From JABDGM01 sp046349975 (GTDB lineage Bacteria; Planctomycetota; Planctomycetia; Pirellulales; Lacipirellulaceae), in assembly GCA_046349975.1 (NCBI GenBank), contig JAXMBH010000012.1, positions 1-64,000 on the forward strand: a stretch of 64,000 nucleotides of DNA. Reading direction: 5' to 3'. Made by a program: the position numbers and the translations under genes. Positions 27,548 to 36,572 of this stretch are shown here, piece by piece. The notes beneath the pieces are model-generated. The model saw only the letters and a program-made list of their open reading frames with translations, ran no database searches and was not told the DNA's origin. Within the stretch, counting starts at the first letter, position 1. Every line of letters begins with the position of its first letter.

Positions 27548-28453
27548 ATGCCCCGTCAAACCAAAACCTTCCTGCTCGAACGCTTCCGCGAAATGGGCAT
27601 CCGCCCCGCCACGCGGCACGGGCAGAATTTCCTCATCGACCTCAATCTCGTCGATTTGATTGTCGATGCAGCTGACCTCACGCGGGATGACGTGGTGCTA
27701 GAAGTTGGCACCGGCACGGGCTCCCTCACCGCCATGATGGCCGAGCGGGCGTCCGCGGTCGTCACCGTTGAGATCGATGCGCATCTCTTTGAACTCGCCA
27801 GCGAGCAGCTGATCGATCTGCCAAATGTTACGATGCTGCAGCTCGACGCACTACGAAATAAGAACAACCTCGACGACCGCGTGATGGATGCCCTCGGCGA
27901 GCATCTGGATGCCGCGCCAAGCCGACGTTTGAAACTCGTCGCCAACCTGCCTTACAACATTGCCACGCCGGTGCTATCGAACCTGCTCCTCGCGCGGCAT
28001 GTTCCCTACTCGATGACCGTGACGATTCAAAAGGAACTCGCCGATCGGATCACGGCTTCGCCCTCGACGAAGGACTACAGCGCGCTCAGCGTGTGGATTC
28101 AAAGCCAATGCGATGCAGAGATCGTGCGCGTGATGCCGCCATCGGTCTTCTGGCCGGCGCCAAAGGTTGAATCGGCAATCTTGCGTATTCATGTCGATCC
28201 TGCCAAGCGTGGCCGCATTCGCGACTTGCCGTTCTTTCACCAAATCACGAAAGCTCTCTTCCTGCACCGCCGCAAGTTCCTGCGGGCGAACGTCGTCGCC
28301 GCGATGAAGCAGCACCTAAACAAATCGCAGGTCGACAAGCTGCTCGACGAAATGGGCTTCGCCGCCGATACCCGCACCGAACAGCTCGATGTCGGCACGC
28401 TGATCAAGCTCGCCGAGAAAATTCAAGCCGCGGCTCCCGAATGGAGGCTGTAG
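27548..28453 (+). CDS. ksgA: 16S rRNA dimethyladenosine transferase
   Basis: 301 residues, KsgA/RsmA family, which dimethylates the two adjacent adenosines near the 16S 3' end during small-subunit maturation. Motifs: GQNFLIDLNLVD (about residue 25), SAM-binding VLEVGTGTGSLT (about 56), VEIDAHLFELA (about 75), and catalytic NLPYNIATPVLSNLL (about 137). The C-terminal helical domain has FFHQITKALFLHRRKFLRANV. Slightly longer than E. coli KsgA (273). The 132 bases upstream contain pyrimidine-rich repeats but no clear promoter. Confidence 0.95.
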   Translation: MPRQTKTFLLERFREMGIRPATRHGQNFLIDLNLVDLIVDAADLTRDDVVLEVGTGTGSLTAMMAERASAVVTVEIDAHLFELASEQLIDLPNVTMLQLDALRNKNNLDDRVMDALGEHLDAAPSRRLKLVANLPYNIATPVLSNLLLARHVPYSMTVTIQKELADRITASPSTKDYSALSVWIQSQCDAEIVRVMPPSVFWPAPKVESAILRIHVDPAKRGRIRDLPFFHQITKALFLHRRKFLRANVVAAMKQHLNKSQVDKLLDEMGFAADTRTEQLDVGTLIKLAEKIQAAAPEWRL

Positions 28454-28551
28454 CGGGACATTTTCCCTGCTGCTGACACTTTTTAACCGGTCTGTTAGAA
28501 TCCACAGATCGGCATTGAATCCACCTCGCGTCCCAGTGAGAACGCTGCATC

Positions 28552-28779
28552 ATGTCCTTTATCGAAATGACCGGCGCTACGCTCGAGAAGATCGTGGCCG
28601 ATGATGAGCTACATCATGACGACCTCGCGACCGCCGGTGTGAATGGCCACACGATTGTCCGCGTCAATCGCCAGGGCGATATCGAAGTCCGCCGCCCCAG
28701 CGGGTGGGATGTTATCGGTGGCCTGTTGGGCGAATTTGACGAGCGTATCCGCCGCGAAACCGGCCTCGATTGGGCGTAG
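28552..28779 (+). CDS. Small hypothetical protein
   Basis: 75 residues: MSFIEMTGATLEKIVADDEL, a central strand pair (GHTIVRVNRQGDIEVRRPSGWDVIGGLLGEF) and an acidic helix with DERIRRETG near the end. Protein-like composition matches neighbouring genes in codon use. I know of no named family. It lies 98 bases after ksgA on the same strand. Confidence 0.65.
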   Translation: MSFIEMTGATLEKIVADDELHHDDLATAGVNGHTIVRVNRQGDIEVRRPSGWDVIGGLLGEFDERIRRETGLDWA

Positions 28780-28939
28780 CGTCGCCGCCCGATTCGCCGG
28801 GCAATTGGCCCGGTTGTAACGAAGAATTCGGCCAGGCAGAACCCGCCGTCGCTACTTGCTGTCTTTGTTGTCGACGGCGCTGGCCCTCGCTCGCGAGCCG
28901 TTCGGCACGGTGCTACCATGTCGATAGACGCCGATACTG

Positions 28940-29002
28940 CAGTAGGCACGTTCCGCGTGCCGTAACTAGCGCCGGCGACGGCACGCAGAGCGTGCCTGCT
29001 AC
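28940..29002. repeat. Inverted repeat (GTAGGCACG type)
   Basis: CAGTAGGCACGTTCCGCGTG at 28940 and the related inverted arm ending GTGCCTGCTAC at 29002. The right arm overlaps the hisB -10 element, so the palindrome forms part of the promoter region. Confidence 0.65.
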
Positions 29003-29005
29003 AAT
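29000..29005 (+). promoter_or_regulatory. hisB -10 element, predicted leaderless mRNA
   Basis: TACAAT ends six bases before the hisB ATG at 29012, the same spacing as at 11745 and 46860. Confidence 0.5.
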
Positions 29006-29011
29006 AATTCC

Positions 29012-29605
29012 ATGGCCCGCACCGCTACCATCGACCGCAAGACCGCTGAGACCGACATTCAGCTCACGCTGAACGTCGATGGCTCGGGCCGCGCCGACAT
29101 CGCCACGGGAGTCGGCTTCCTCGACCACATGCTCACGCTCTTCGCGAAGCACGGGGCGATGGATCTCACCGTGAAAGCAGACGGCGATCTGGAGGTTGAC
29201 CAGCATCACACGGTGGAAGACACGGGCATCTGCCTCGGCCAGGCGCTGCGTCAGGCGATCGGCGACAAGGCCGGCATTCGTCGCTACGGGCACTTCACGC
29301 TGCCCATGGACGAAACGCTGGCGACCGTGGCAACCGACCTCGGCGGCCGCTGCGTGATCGCGTTCAATGCGGAATTCCCTTCGTCCAAGATCGGCGAGTT
29401 CGATACCGAACTTGTGGAGGAGTTCTGGCGGGCCTTCGCCGGCAACGCGCTGTGCAACCTCCACGTCCTAGTACATTACGGACGCAACAGCCATCACATC
29501 AGCGAGGCGATCTTTAAGGCTGCTGCCCGGGCGCTACGCATGGCAACGGAAGCCGACCCGCGGATGACAGGCGTGCCCAGCACCAAGGGCACCCTCGATA
29601 CGTAG
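29012..29605 (+). CDS. hisB: Imidazoleglycerol-phosphate dehydratase
   Basis: 197 residues, the monofunctional enzyme of histidine synthesis (no phosphatase domain). Family signatures include GVGFLDHMLTLFAKHG (about residue 31), the metal-binding DQHHTVEDTGICLGQAL (about 64), DLGGRCVIAFN, and VHYGRNSHHISEAIFKAAARALR (about 155). It appears to be alone, with a -10 element six bases before the ATG, so a leaderless transcript is likely. The C-terminal PSTKGTLDT is the usual ending. Confidence 0.96.
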   Translation: MARTATIDRKTAETDIQLTLNVDGSGRADIATGVGFLDHMLTLFAKHGAMDLTVKADGDLEVDQHHTVEDTGICLGQALRQAIGDKAGIRRYGHFTLPMDETLATVATDLGGRCVIAFNAEFPSSKIGEFDTELVEEFWRAFAGNALCNLHVLVHYGRNSHHISEAIFKAAARALRMATEADPRMTGVPSTKGTLDT

Positions 29606-29607
29606 CA

Positions 29608-29638
29608 ACAAAAAACCCCTCCCGTGCTGGGAGGGGTT
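29608..29638 (-). terminator. Terminator for the phosphofructokinase gene
   Basis: AACCCCTCCC/GGGAGGGGTT hairpin with loop GTGCT. On the minus strand it is followed by TTTTTTG; on the plus strand only by CAG. It therefore serves mainly the minus-strand phosphofructokinase but may also stop hisB transcripts. Confidence 0.75.
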
Positions 29639-29760
29639 CAGATTGGCATTGGCCTGTCGGCCTAGTGCTGCGCCGGCAGCGCTACTGGAAGCCCACCCGC
29701 GCTTGACCGACAACGGCGGCCACCGCGCAGACCGCCACACCAGTTAATGGTGCATCGGCG

Positions 29761-31125
29761 CTATCGCACACCTTTGGTAGCTGTTTGCCCCGTCGTAAGT
29801 TCCTCTTCGTTCACATACACTTCGAGGAACCGCGTGAGCTTGTGGAAGTCGCTGCTCGTGTCGATGTGGCGAACAACCGTGACCAGCGTGCTCGGATCGA
29901 CCAGTTCTTCAAACGGCACATACCGCAGCTGCAACTGGCCAGAAACCGAGACCATTACCCCATCGTGGCCGTTTTCGACCAGCGCCCGATAACCGCCGAC
30001 GCCAAGCTGGCAGCCGAGCATCACATCGAATGCGAGCGGCTTCGCACAGCGAGCTTCATAGCCGAGTTGCACGCCCGTGACCTTGCGCGACTTGCCGGTC
30101 TGGGCCTTGTACTCGTCGGCGATAAGCTTCTTGAAAATCGTAAACAGCTGCACCGCGGCGATGTTAATGTGGCCGTGTTCGTCTCGACCGATGCCTTCGA
30201 GGTTTTTCTCGGGCAACAGTTCAGCCAAGCCTTCAGCGATCACAATGACACCGTATTCCTTGCCTTCGCGCTCCCGAGTAAGCATGGTGAGCACGATGCG
30301 CTTGATCACGTTGTCAATGTTCATGATCTTGCGGGTTTTGACTTCGCCCGTCTTCGGATTCTTCGATTCCTCCGTGGCGGCGTACTCGCCTTCAATATCT
30401 TCCACGCTGATCACCAGGCTCGCTTCACCGGCGATGGCAACGCCATACGCCAGCCAGCCCGCGCTGCGGCCCATCGCCTCAACAAGGAAGTACGCCCGGT
30501 TGGCCTCGGCGTCGGCGATTAGATTGCGCACTTCATTGCCAAGGAAGTCGACGGCCGTAAAGTAACCGAAGGTGAAGTCGATGCCGCTGTAATCGTTGTC
30601 GATGGTCTTCGGCAGGTGCACGACCGGAATACGCAGGGCGCCCGGCGGCAGTTGTTCTTGATAGAGCTTGAATTTGTTGGCGGTCTTGAGCGTGTCATCG
30701 CCGCCGATCGAAATCAGCGCGTCGACTCCGATCGACCGCAGTGCTTCATACACGGTCTTGAGCGGCTTCACGCGCTCGGGATCCTTCATATGATCGGGAT
30801 GCGAAACGTTCTTGCCCGGGTTCGCGCGGGCAGTGCCAATGATGATGCCTTGCGAATTGCGGGTGCGACCCAGCATGCGATGGTTCAGCATCACATAATC
30901 GCGGCCTTCAACGAGAGGATGCTCGGGCGAATACTCCACCAGGTGCGAATAGCCATGCAGCACGCCAACAACTTCGATGTCATTCCGCAAGAAGGCAGTA
31001 GCTGCCGTCGAAATCACGGCATTCGCCGCGGGCGCGGGGCCGCCGGCAAAGAGAATCGCCACGCGATGAAAATTGTGCCGCATCCGTGGCGGCCGAGCTA
31101 ATGTGGAACCTTTTGTTTCTGGCAT
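29761..31125 (-). CDS. pfp: 6-phosphofructokinase, probably pyrophosphate-dependent
   Basis: 454 residues, PfkA superfamily, phosphorylating fructose 6-phosphate in glycolysis (reversibly if PPi-linked). Seen: VAILFAGGPAPAANAVI (phosphoryl donor loop), LISIGGDDTLKTANKF with GGDD, and VVHLPKTIDNDYSGIDFTFG with the catalytic TIDND. MGRSAGWLAYGVAIAG also fits. The GGDD in place of GGDG is the family marker for PPi rather than ATP use. The length and insertions fit long-type PPi-PFKs. The donor is inferred from that motif. Divergent from the PEP-CTERM gene at 31470. Confidence 0.88.
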   Translation of the reverse strand: MPETKGSTLARPPRMRHNFHRVAILFAGGPAPAANAVISTAATAFLRNDIEVVGVLHGYSHLVEYSPEHPLVEGRDYVMLNHRMLGRTRNSQGIIIGTARANPGKNVSHPDHMKDPERVKPLKTVYEALRSIGVDALISIGGDDTLKTANKFKLYQEQLPPGALRIPVVHLPKTIDNDYSGIDFTFGYFTAVDFLGNEVRNLIADAEANRAYFLVEAMGRSAGWLAYGVAIAGEASLVISVEDIEGEYAATEESKNPKTGEVKTRKIMNIDNVIKRIVLTMLTREREGKEYGVIVIAEGLAELLPEKNLEGIGRDEHGHINIAAVQLFTIFKKLIADEYKAQTGKSRKVTGVQLGYEARCAKPLAFDVMLGCQLGVGGYRALVENGHDGVMVSVSGQLQLRYVPFEELVDPSTLVTVVRHIDTSSDFHKLTRFLEVYVNEEELTTGQTATKGVR

Positions 31126-31469
31126 GGCTATTCTCCGACCTAACTCCTAGTAGTAACACGAAAGGATTATTTTAGCGGAATTCGAAGGGACGCACCAAGT
31201 CCCAACCGTTGGTGGTTGCCAAAAACAGGCAGGACAGGAAGGCACTTGTCACAGGCTCGCACGCGACACATCTGCCAGTAATTACCACAGCTTGACAGCG
31301 GCCGATCCCAGCCAAATACTAGGCCGCGCTCGACATCACTGTACACGTCGTACTAACAGTTTTCTTCCTATTCGCTGCTGTGACGTGTCGAACGTGGCGC
31401 TGAGCGGCAGAGTCAGGGGGCGTGTGCATCTGAACGAACCTGTGATCCCACAAATCGAGGAGGCCGCTA
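31126..31469. other. Intergenic region between divergent genes
   Basis: 344 bases between phosphofructokinase and a PEP-CTERM gene. I see the GAGGAGG ribosome binding site of the latter at its right end. No RNA structure or gene recognised. Confidence 0.45.
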
Positions 31470-32150
31470 ATGAAGACGAAACTTTTGGCAGTCACGACTG
31501 TACTGTGCTTGACTGCAACATCTAGCTGGGCCGTGCCATTGCTCAACGTGACGCCCGGCGGGCTGCAAGGCGGCAACTGGATTTGGAATGTGAGCGTCAC
31601 CCCGACAACTAGTGGATCGCCACTCGCCGTGGAGTTAGGTTTCCGCTTGAGCAGTTCGCCGTTAACGAATGTCACCAACGTTAATCCGGCAGAGTGGGAC
31701 TTTAATAATCCTGGCAAGCCTATTTTTGGCTGGGAAGTGCCGTACGGAGCTCCCGGGTTTCCAGAAGGCATCGAGATCAACTGCACGAGTTGCACAGCTT
31801 CGAACGCTCCCACTTTCGGCGGCCATGCGACGACGGTGGTTGCTGGTTCCAACAATGAAGTCTTCGCTGCCATGGGAAGCATCGACTTCCCTACAGGCGG
31901 CGACAAGCCATTCTTGAAAATCATCGCCCTCGGCCCGGGCAATGGTGGGTCGAACACGTCGAGCATTCAGTGGCTTGGAGCATATAACGGCAAGGGTCGT
32001 ATTGCGGAGCTCGCCGGCGCGAATGCCGTGAATTACGACATCTATGCCGGTGTTGCCACGCAGTCGATTCCGGAACCTACCTGCCTGGTGTTGGTGGGCG
32101 CCGGCGCGGTTGCCTTGCTATTGAAATACAGAACTCGCCGCGAAAGCTAA
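31470..32150 (+). CDS. PEP-CTERM sorted exported protein
   Basis: 226 residues with a signal peptide (MKTKLLAVTTVLCLTATSSWA) and a beta-rich body with TTTVLNVTPGG-like and NPAEWDFNNPGKPIFGWEVP segments. The tail IPEPTCLVLVGAGAVALLLKYRTRRES is a PEP-CTERM sorting signal. GAGGAGG lies about nine bases before the ATG. The body resembles no named domain. Two Cys in ITCTSC-like NCTSCTA (about residue 110) could form a disulfide or CxxC pair in the exported protein. Confidence 0.85.
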   Translation: MKTKLLAVTTVLCLTATSSWAVPLLNVTPGGLQGGNWIWNVSVTPTTSGSPLAVELGFRLSSSPLTNVTNVNPAEWDFNNPGKPIFGWEVPYGAPGFPEGIEINCTSCTASNAPTFGGHATTVVAGSNNEVFAAMGSIDFPTGGDKPFLKIIALGPGNGGSNTSSIQWLGAYNGKGRIAELAGANAVNYDIYAGVATQSIPEPTCLVLVGAGAVALLLKYRTRRES

Positions 32151-32235
32151 CGTTCGCACGCGTCAAACAGATGGCGTATCACGAAGCTGGCGGCGATCGA
32201 CTCGGTCGCCGCCGCTCTTTTTGTTCGGCGGCGGG

Positions 32236-33582
32236 TTACTCGGCCAACAGCGTTCGCTCGACGAAAGTCGTATCGATTCGCCCTTCAACAAATGCCGAGT
32301 GGCTGAGAATTTCCTGGTGGATCGGAATCGTGGTATGAATGCCCTCGACGCGGAGTTCCGCCAGCGCTCGCTGCATGCAGGCGATCGCGTCGGCCCGCGT
32401 GGGCTGATGGACGATCAGCTTGCCGATCATGGAATCGTAGTACGGCGGCACGGTATAGCCGCTGTGCGCGTGGGTGTCGAATCGTACGCCATAGCCTCCC
32501 GGCGCGATGAGCTGTTCGATCTTCCCCGGTGACGGCTGGAAATTCTTCTTAGGATTCTCGGCATTGATGCGGCACTCGATCGCCGCGCCGCGCTGCACGA
32601 TGTCTTCTTGCGACCACGGCAGCTTTTCGCCGGAGGCCACGCGAATTTGCCACTTGATGAGGTCGATGCCGGTGACCATTTCGGTCACGGGATGCTCGAC
32701 CTGAATCCGGGCGTTCACCTCGATAAAGTAAAAGTTGCCGCCTTTATCGACGATAAACTCAACGGTCGCCGCGTTCGTGTAATTGGCGGCGCGAATCAGG
32801 TTGCGGGCCGCGTCGCACATGGCGGCGCGCGTTTCGGGCGTGATGCTCGTGCTCGGGCTCTCTTCGATCAGCTTCTGATGCCGCCGCTGCACGCTGCAAT
32901 CGCGCTCAAACAGGTGGACGACATTGCCGTGATGATCGGCGAGCACCTGCACTTCCACGTGCCGCGGGTGCTCGATGTATTTTTCGAGGTAGACGTCGCC
33001 GTTGCCGAAGGCGGCTTCGGCCTCTGCCCGCGCTTGCTGCAAGGCTGACTTCAACGATAAGTCGTTGGAAGCGACCCGCATGCCGCGACCGCCGCCGCCG
33101 GCCACTGCTTTGATGAGCACGGGAAACCCGACATCGTGGGCAAAGCGCAAAGCTTCTTCTTCACTGGTGATGACGCCTTCGCTGCCCGGCACGACCGGCA
33201 CGCCGGTTTGCCGCGCCAGATCACGGGCGGCGTTCTTGTCGCCCAGCCGGGCCATGGCATCGGGCGTGGGGCCAATGAAATCGATGTTGCAGCTGCGGCA
33301 AATCTCATTGAAATGGGCGTTTTCAGCCAAGAACCCATAGCCGGGGTGAATCGCCTGCACGTTGCCGACTTCGGCGGCGCTGATCACACTCGAAATCTTG
33401 AGATAGCTCTCGGAGGCCTTCGCGGGCCCCACGCAATACGATTCGTCGGCGAGTTCTAAATAACGTGAGCCACGATCCCCTTCACTATAAATGGCCACCG
33501 TCTCTACACCGAGTTCGCGGCACGCCCGAATGACGCGTAACGCGATTTCTCCACGGTTGGCGACCAGAATACGTTGATACAT
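32236..33582 (-). CDS. accC: Acetyl-CoA carboxylase, biotin carboxylase subunit
   Basis: 448 residues, the size of free-standing AccC. It carboxylates biotin on AccB using ATP and bicarbonate. Motifs: ILVANRGEIALRVIRACRELG at the start, the GGGGRGMR ATP loop (AVAGGGGRGMRVA, about residue 163), EVQVLADHHGNVVHLFERDCSVQRRHQKLIEESP, and the catalytic EVNARIQVEHPVTEMVTGIDL. The frame is complete. It is the last gene of a pepP-accB-accC order on the minus strand, 84 bases after accB. Confidence 0.96.
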   Translation of the reverse strand: MYQRILVANRGEIALRVIRACRELGVETVAIYSEGDRGSRYLELADESYCVGPAKASESYLKISSVISAAEVGNVQAIHPGYGFLAENAHFNEICRSCNIDFIGPTPDAMARLGDKNAARDLARQTGVPVVPGSEGVITSEEEALRFAHDVGFPVLIKAVAGGGGRGMRVASNDLSLKSALQQARAEAEAAFGNGDVYLEKYIEHPRHVEVQVLADHHGNVVHLFERDCSVQRRHQKLIEESPSTSITPETRAAMCDAARNLIRAANYTNAATVEFIVDKGGNFYFIEVNARIQVEHPVTEMVTGIDLIKWQIRVASGEKLPWSQEDIVQRGAAIECRINAENPKKNFQPSPGKIEQLIAPGGYGVRFDTHAHSGYTVPPYYDSMIGKLIVHQPTRADAIACMQRALAELRVEGIHTTIPIHQEILSHSAFVEGRIDTTFVERTLLAE

Positions 33583-33666
33583 GGGCGGGGGCGAGGGGTC
33601 AGGGGTCGAGGGTCAGGGAAACCGCCTTCAGGTTACCCCTACAAATGTCCGTCGACTGATCTTTGA

Positions 33667-34173
33667 TCAATCGGGCTCAACGCGAAACAAGGGCTGGTTG
33701 AACTCGACGGCGTCGCCGTTCTGAGCCAGCACAGCCACGATGCGGCCTTTGCACTCGGCTGGAATTTCGTTGAAGACCTTCATCGCTTCAATGATGCACA
33801 CGGTGGTTTCAGCGCTGACATGGTCGCCCACCTTCACGAACGGCGGCGTATCGGGGTTGGCGGCGGAGTAGAACGTGCCGACCATCGGACTGCGGATGGC
33901 GGACGCATTCGCATCGCTCGCCGGGACCGCAGCCGGCTTGGCCGCGCCGCCACTCGCCGCGGTCGGCGCACTGGGTGCGGGCGCAGCGGGAGCCGGCATC
34001 GATGGCATCGCGGCAACCGTCACGGCCTCGGGGCCGCGGCGGAGGCGAATTCGCTGATCGGCCTGCCGCAAATCGATTTCCGCCAGGTCGTGCTCGTTCA
34101 TCAACTCGATGAACTTGCGCACTTTCCGAACATCAAACACGTCGCCAGGGATCGGTCCCGGATTCGAACTCAT
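33667..34173 (-). CDS. accB: Biotin carboxyl carrier protein of acetyl-CoA carboxylase
   Basis: 168 residues from ATG 34173, chosen for AGGGAG upstream and because VFDVRKVRKFIELMNEHDLAEIDL is the usual AccB N-terminal helix pair. A Pro/Ala-rich linker (about residues 60-95) leads to the lipoyl-like domain with the biotinylation site CIIEAMKVFNEIPAECKG (Lys at about 134) and the end GDAVEFNQPLFRVEP. It carries biotin between AccC and the carboxyltransferase, which is not in this window. Confidence 0.95.
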   Translation of the reverse strand: MSSNPGPIPGDVFDVRKVRKFIELMNEHDLAEIDLRQADQRIRLRRGPEAVTVAAMPSMPAPAAPAPSAPTAASGGAAKPAAVPASDANASAIRSPMVGTFYSAANPDTPPFVKVGDHVSAETTVCIIEAMKVFNEIPAECKGRIVAVLAQNGDAVEFNQPLFRVEPD

Positions 34174-34293
34174 GCAGGTCTCCCTGTGGATTTGTTTCGC
34201 GGTTGCTCGCGGTGTTCGCGTGCGCCGCGATCGGCGGCAGCAGCCCATTGGCTATCGCGAACCACCGAGAACGGCGTCGTCAATTGGAGGAGC

Positions 34294-35385
34294 TTACGAC
34301 GACAATAGGCAGTCTTCCAACTGCTTCGGCACGTCGGTAAGGACTTCATGGCCAGTCCGTGTGACCAGCACATCGTCCTCGATTCGCACCCCACCCCACC
34401 CCGGAACGTAAATGCCCGGCTCCACGGTGACGATCATACCGGGCAACAGCTTGGTATCTTGGCCGACGGCCAGCCGGGGGGCCTCATGAATTTCCAGGCC
34501 AGTGCCGTGCCCTAAACCGTGGCCGAACGCCTTGCCGAAGCCGGCACGGGTGATGATTCGCCGTGCGACTGCATCGACCTGTTGGCAAGTTCGCCCAGGC
34601 CGGATCGCGTCGATTGCCGCGAGTTGTGCTCTTAACACAACTCCATATATTTTCCGTAGTTTGGGCGAGATTCTACCGGTGACGATAATACGCGTCAAGT
34701 CGCTCATGTAGAGGCCGGAGTTGACTCCCCAGTCGACGAGCGTGAAGTCGCTCTCGCCGAGTTTGCGGCTGGTTGGCCGGGCATGCGGCAAGGCGGCCCG
34801 CGGACCGACGGCCACAATCGGCGGAAAACTGAGGGCCTTCGCGCCAAAGCGGCGGGCCTGATATTCGAGTTCGGCGGCGACTTCGAGCTCCGTCATGTTC
34901 GTAGTGAGACTCGCCCGCACCACATCGTACGCACGCTTTGCCTGAACGCAGGCGACGCGTGTGGCGTCGATCTCGCTTTTGTCCTTCACCAGCCGCAACT
35001 GCTCGACCAACCCTTCTGTGACGACGATCGCGCACTTTGGCAGCTCCTTGGCGACCGACCGTTCGAAGGCCACGGTGGCCGAGGCGCCCTCGAGGCCGAG
35101 CCGCCCTACGTTGGCGTCGCTCAGCACCTTTACGACGGCGGTGAGCATTTTCACGCCGGGCGCGCGGATTTCGAGCGCGAGGCCGGGGCATTCTTCTTCC
35201 AATTGGGTGGTATAGCGCGGATCGGTGATGAGGCATTCGCCGTCGAGCGTGACCAACAGGTAGCTGTCGTCGCCGGTGAAGCCGGTGAGATACGTCACGT
35301 TGATAAAGCTCGTGATGAGCAGGGCATCCGCCTTGGCTTCTCGGATTAGCTCTCGGAGTTTCTTGCGGCGCTTATCGAATGACAT
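34294..35385 (-). CDS. pepP: Xaa-Pro aminopeptidase, M24 family
   Basis: 363 residues from ATG 35385 (MSFDKRRKKLRELI). The N-terminal creatinase-like domain (FINVTYLTGFTGDDSYLLV) is followed by the pita-bread domain with metal ligands: DWGVNSGLYMSDLTR (two Asp), FGHGLGHGTGLEIHEAP (His), VTVEPGIYVPGWGGVRIEDDV (two Glu). It removes N-terminal residues before proline. It precedes accB by about 120 bases, an arrangement often seen with efp between them; efp is absent here. Confidence 0.9.
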   Translation of the reverse strand: MSFDKRRKKLRELIREAKADALLITSFINVTYLTGFTGDDSYLLVTLDGECLITDPRYTTQLEEECPGLALEIRAPGVKMLTAVVKVLSDANVGRLGLEGASATVAFERSVAKELPKCAIVVTEGLVEQLRLVKDKSEIDATRVACVQAKRAYDVVRASLTTNMTELEVAAELEYQARRFGAKALSFPPIVAVGPRAALPHARPTSRKLGESDFTLVDWGVNSGLYMSDLTRIIVTGRISPKLRKIYGVVLRAQLAAIDAIRPGRTCQQVDAVARRIITRAGFGKAFGHGLGHGTGLEIHEAPRLAVGQDTKLLPGMIVTVEPGIYVPGWGGVRIEDDVLVTRTGHEVLTDVPKQLEDCLLSS

Positions 35386-35500
35386 GGTGCCTGGCTCGTG
35401 GTTTTTAGGCAGTGGTGCAAAGTTTTCTCTTGCAGCATCGCTGCGGCGAGATAGTGGCAGCGGCGGCTGCCTCAATATTACTGGCCTGGGACGATGGCTC

Positions 35501-35604
35501 CTAGGAGCAGTTTCAGAACCGGGGGCTAGCGCCCCGCGGCGAATCAGACTAGCCGGCACGCGCTAGCGTCCGGTTAGTGCGGCAGGTATTGAAACCGCTC
35601 CTAG
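35501..35604. repeat. Large inverted repeat with nested palindromes
   Basis: CTAGGAGCAGTTTCA at 35501 and TGAAACCGCTCCTAG ending 35604 are inverted arms. Between them lie CGGGGGCTAGCGCCCCGCGG and a CCGGCACGCGCTAGCGTCCGG palindrome. It is REP-like, located upstream of pepP and queC in their divergent spacer. A separate CCTCTCGCGGAGCGAGAGG palindrome follows at about 35669-35687. Confidence 0.65.
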
Positions 35605-35769
35605 CTGCATCTAGATGCTGCGGCATCGGCAGCGATTGTAGGCATCTCGCTCTGCGAAATGCAATTTCCTCTCGCGGAGCGAGAGGACCACAAAACATCC
35701 AGGCCATCTCGCCCGATGAGGTGGGTTGGTACAATACTCAATTCGCCTGACCGACTCGAGTTGCCGCCT

Positions 35770-36468
35770 ATGCCCACCGCTGCTATGAACTCGACGACTG
35801 GCCTGCTCCTGAGCGGCGGCATCGACAGCGCCGTTCTGCTGTGGCAATTGCAGCAAACTGCCGATCAAGTGGCGCCGTTCTACATTCGCACGGGCTGCGT
35901 TTGGCAGAACGAAGAGCTCGCGGCGGTGAACCAATTTCTGGCAGCCACGGCGTTTCCGAATGTTGGCACGCTTGTGGAACTGGAGATGCCGCTGGCCGAT
36001 CTCTATGGCCGACACTGGAGCATCACAGGCAGTCGAGTGCCAGACGACCAAACGGCCGACGAAGCCGTGTATCTGCCGGGCCGCAACCCGCTGCTGCTGC
36101 TGAAGCCTGCGTTGTGGTGCTATCGCCACAACATTCGCCAATTGGCGCTCGCCACGCTGGCCGCGAATCCGTTCCGCGACGCGACGCCGCGATTCTTCCA
36201 GGCGTTCGAGACCATGCTGCGAGAAGCGGATTGCGGCAGCGTCGCAATCATTCGGCCATTCGAAGCGCTCACGAAGAAGGATGTGCTGGCCCTCGGCCGC
36301 CATGTGCCGCTCGAGCTCACGTTCTCTTGCCTGAGCCCGATCGAGGGCCAACACTGCGGCCGCTGCAACAAGTGCGCGGAGAGGCGGCGGGGTTTTGCCG
36401 AGACTGGGATCGAGGATCGCACCCGCTATTACGCGGGCCCAGCGGCGACGCCTTCGACGATGCGATAG
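35770..36468 (+). CDS. queC: QueC-like 7-cyano-7-deazaguanine synthase
   Basis: 232 residues. It likely makes preQ0, the 7-deazapurine precursor of queuosine. The ATP pyrophosphatase PP-loop LLSGGIDSAVLLW is at about residue 12, and LPGRNPLLLLKPALW (about 97) is the conserved QueC-type segment. The C-terminal zinc site has Cys residues in FSCLSPIEGQHCGRCNKCAERRRGF (C-x8-C-x2-C-x2-C). The start is set at 35770; an ATG at 35785 is also possible. It is somewhat divergent from typical QueC, so a related PP-loop amidotransferase remains possible. No queD/queE is adjacent. Confidence 0.8.
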   Translation: MPTAAMNSTTGLLLSGGIDSAVLLWQLQQTADQVAPFYIRTGCVWQNEELAAVNQFLAATAFPNVGTLVELEMPLADLYGRHWSITGSRVPDDQTADEAVYLPGRNPLLLLKPALWCYRHNIRQLALATLAANPFRDATPRFFQAFETMLREADCGSVAIIRPFEALTKKDVLALGRHVPLELTFSCLSPIEGQHCGRCNKCAERRRGFAETGIEDRTRYYAGPAATPSTMR

Positions 36469-36527
36469 CGACGACTTCTCGGGCAATTGGCCCGCGGTCG
36501 ATGTGGCGCGAAGTTTGCCACGAGCGC

Positions 36528-36572
36528 AAAAAAAGCAGTCCGGGTGGCTTCCTTAAGCCAGCACCGGACTGC
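36528..36572 (-). terminator. Strong minus-strand terminator without an obvious gene
   Basis: GCAGTCCGG/CCGGACTGC (nine perfect pairs) with an inner TGGCTT/AAGCCA stem. On the minus strand it is followed by TTTTTTT. It points left, but no called minus-strand gene feeds into it. A tiny minus frame ending with TAA at 36590 lies just upstream. Confidence 0.7.
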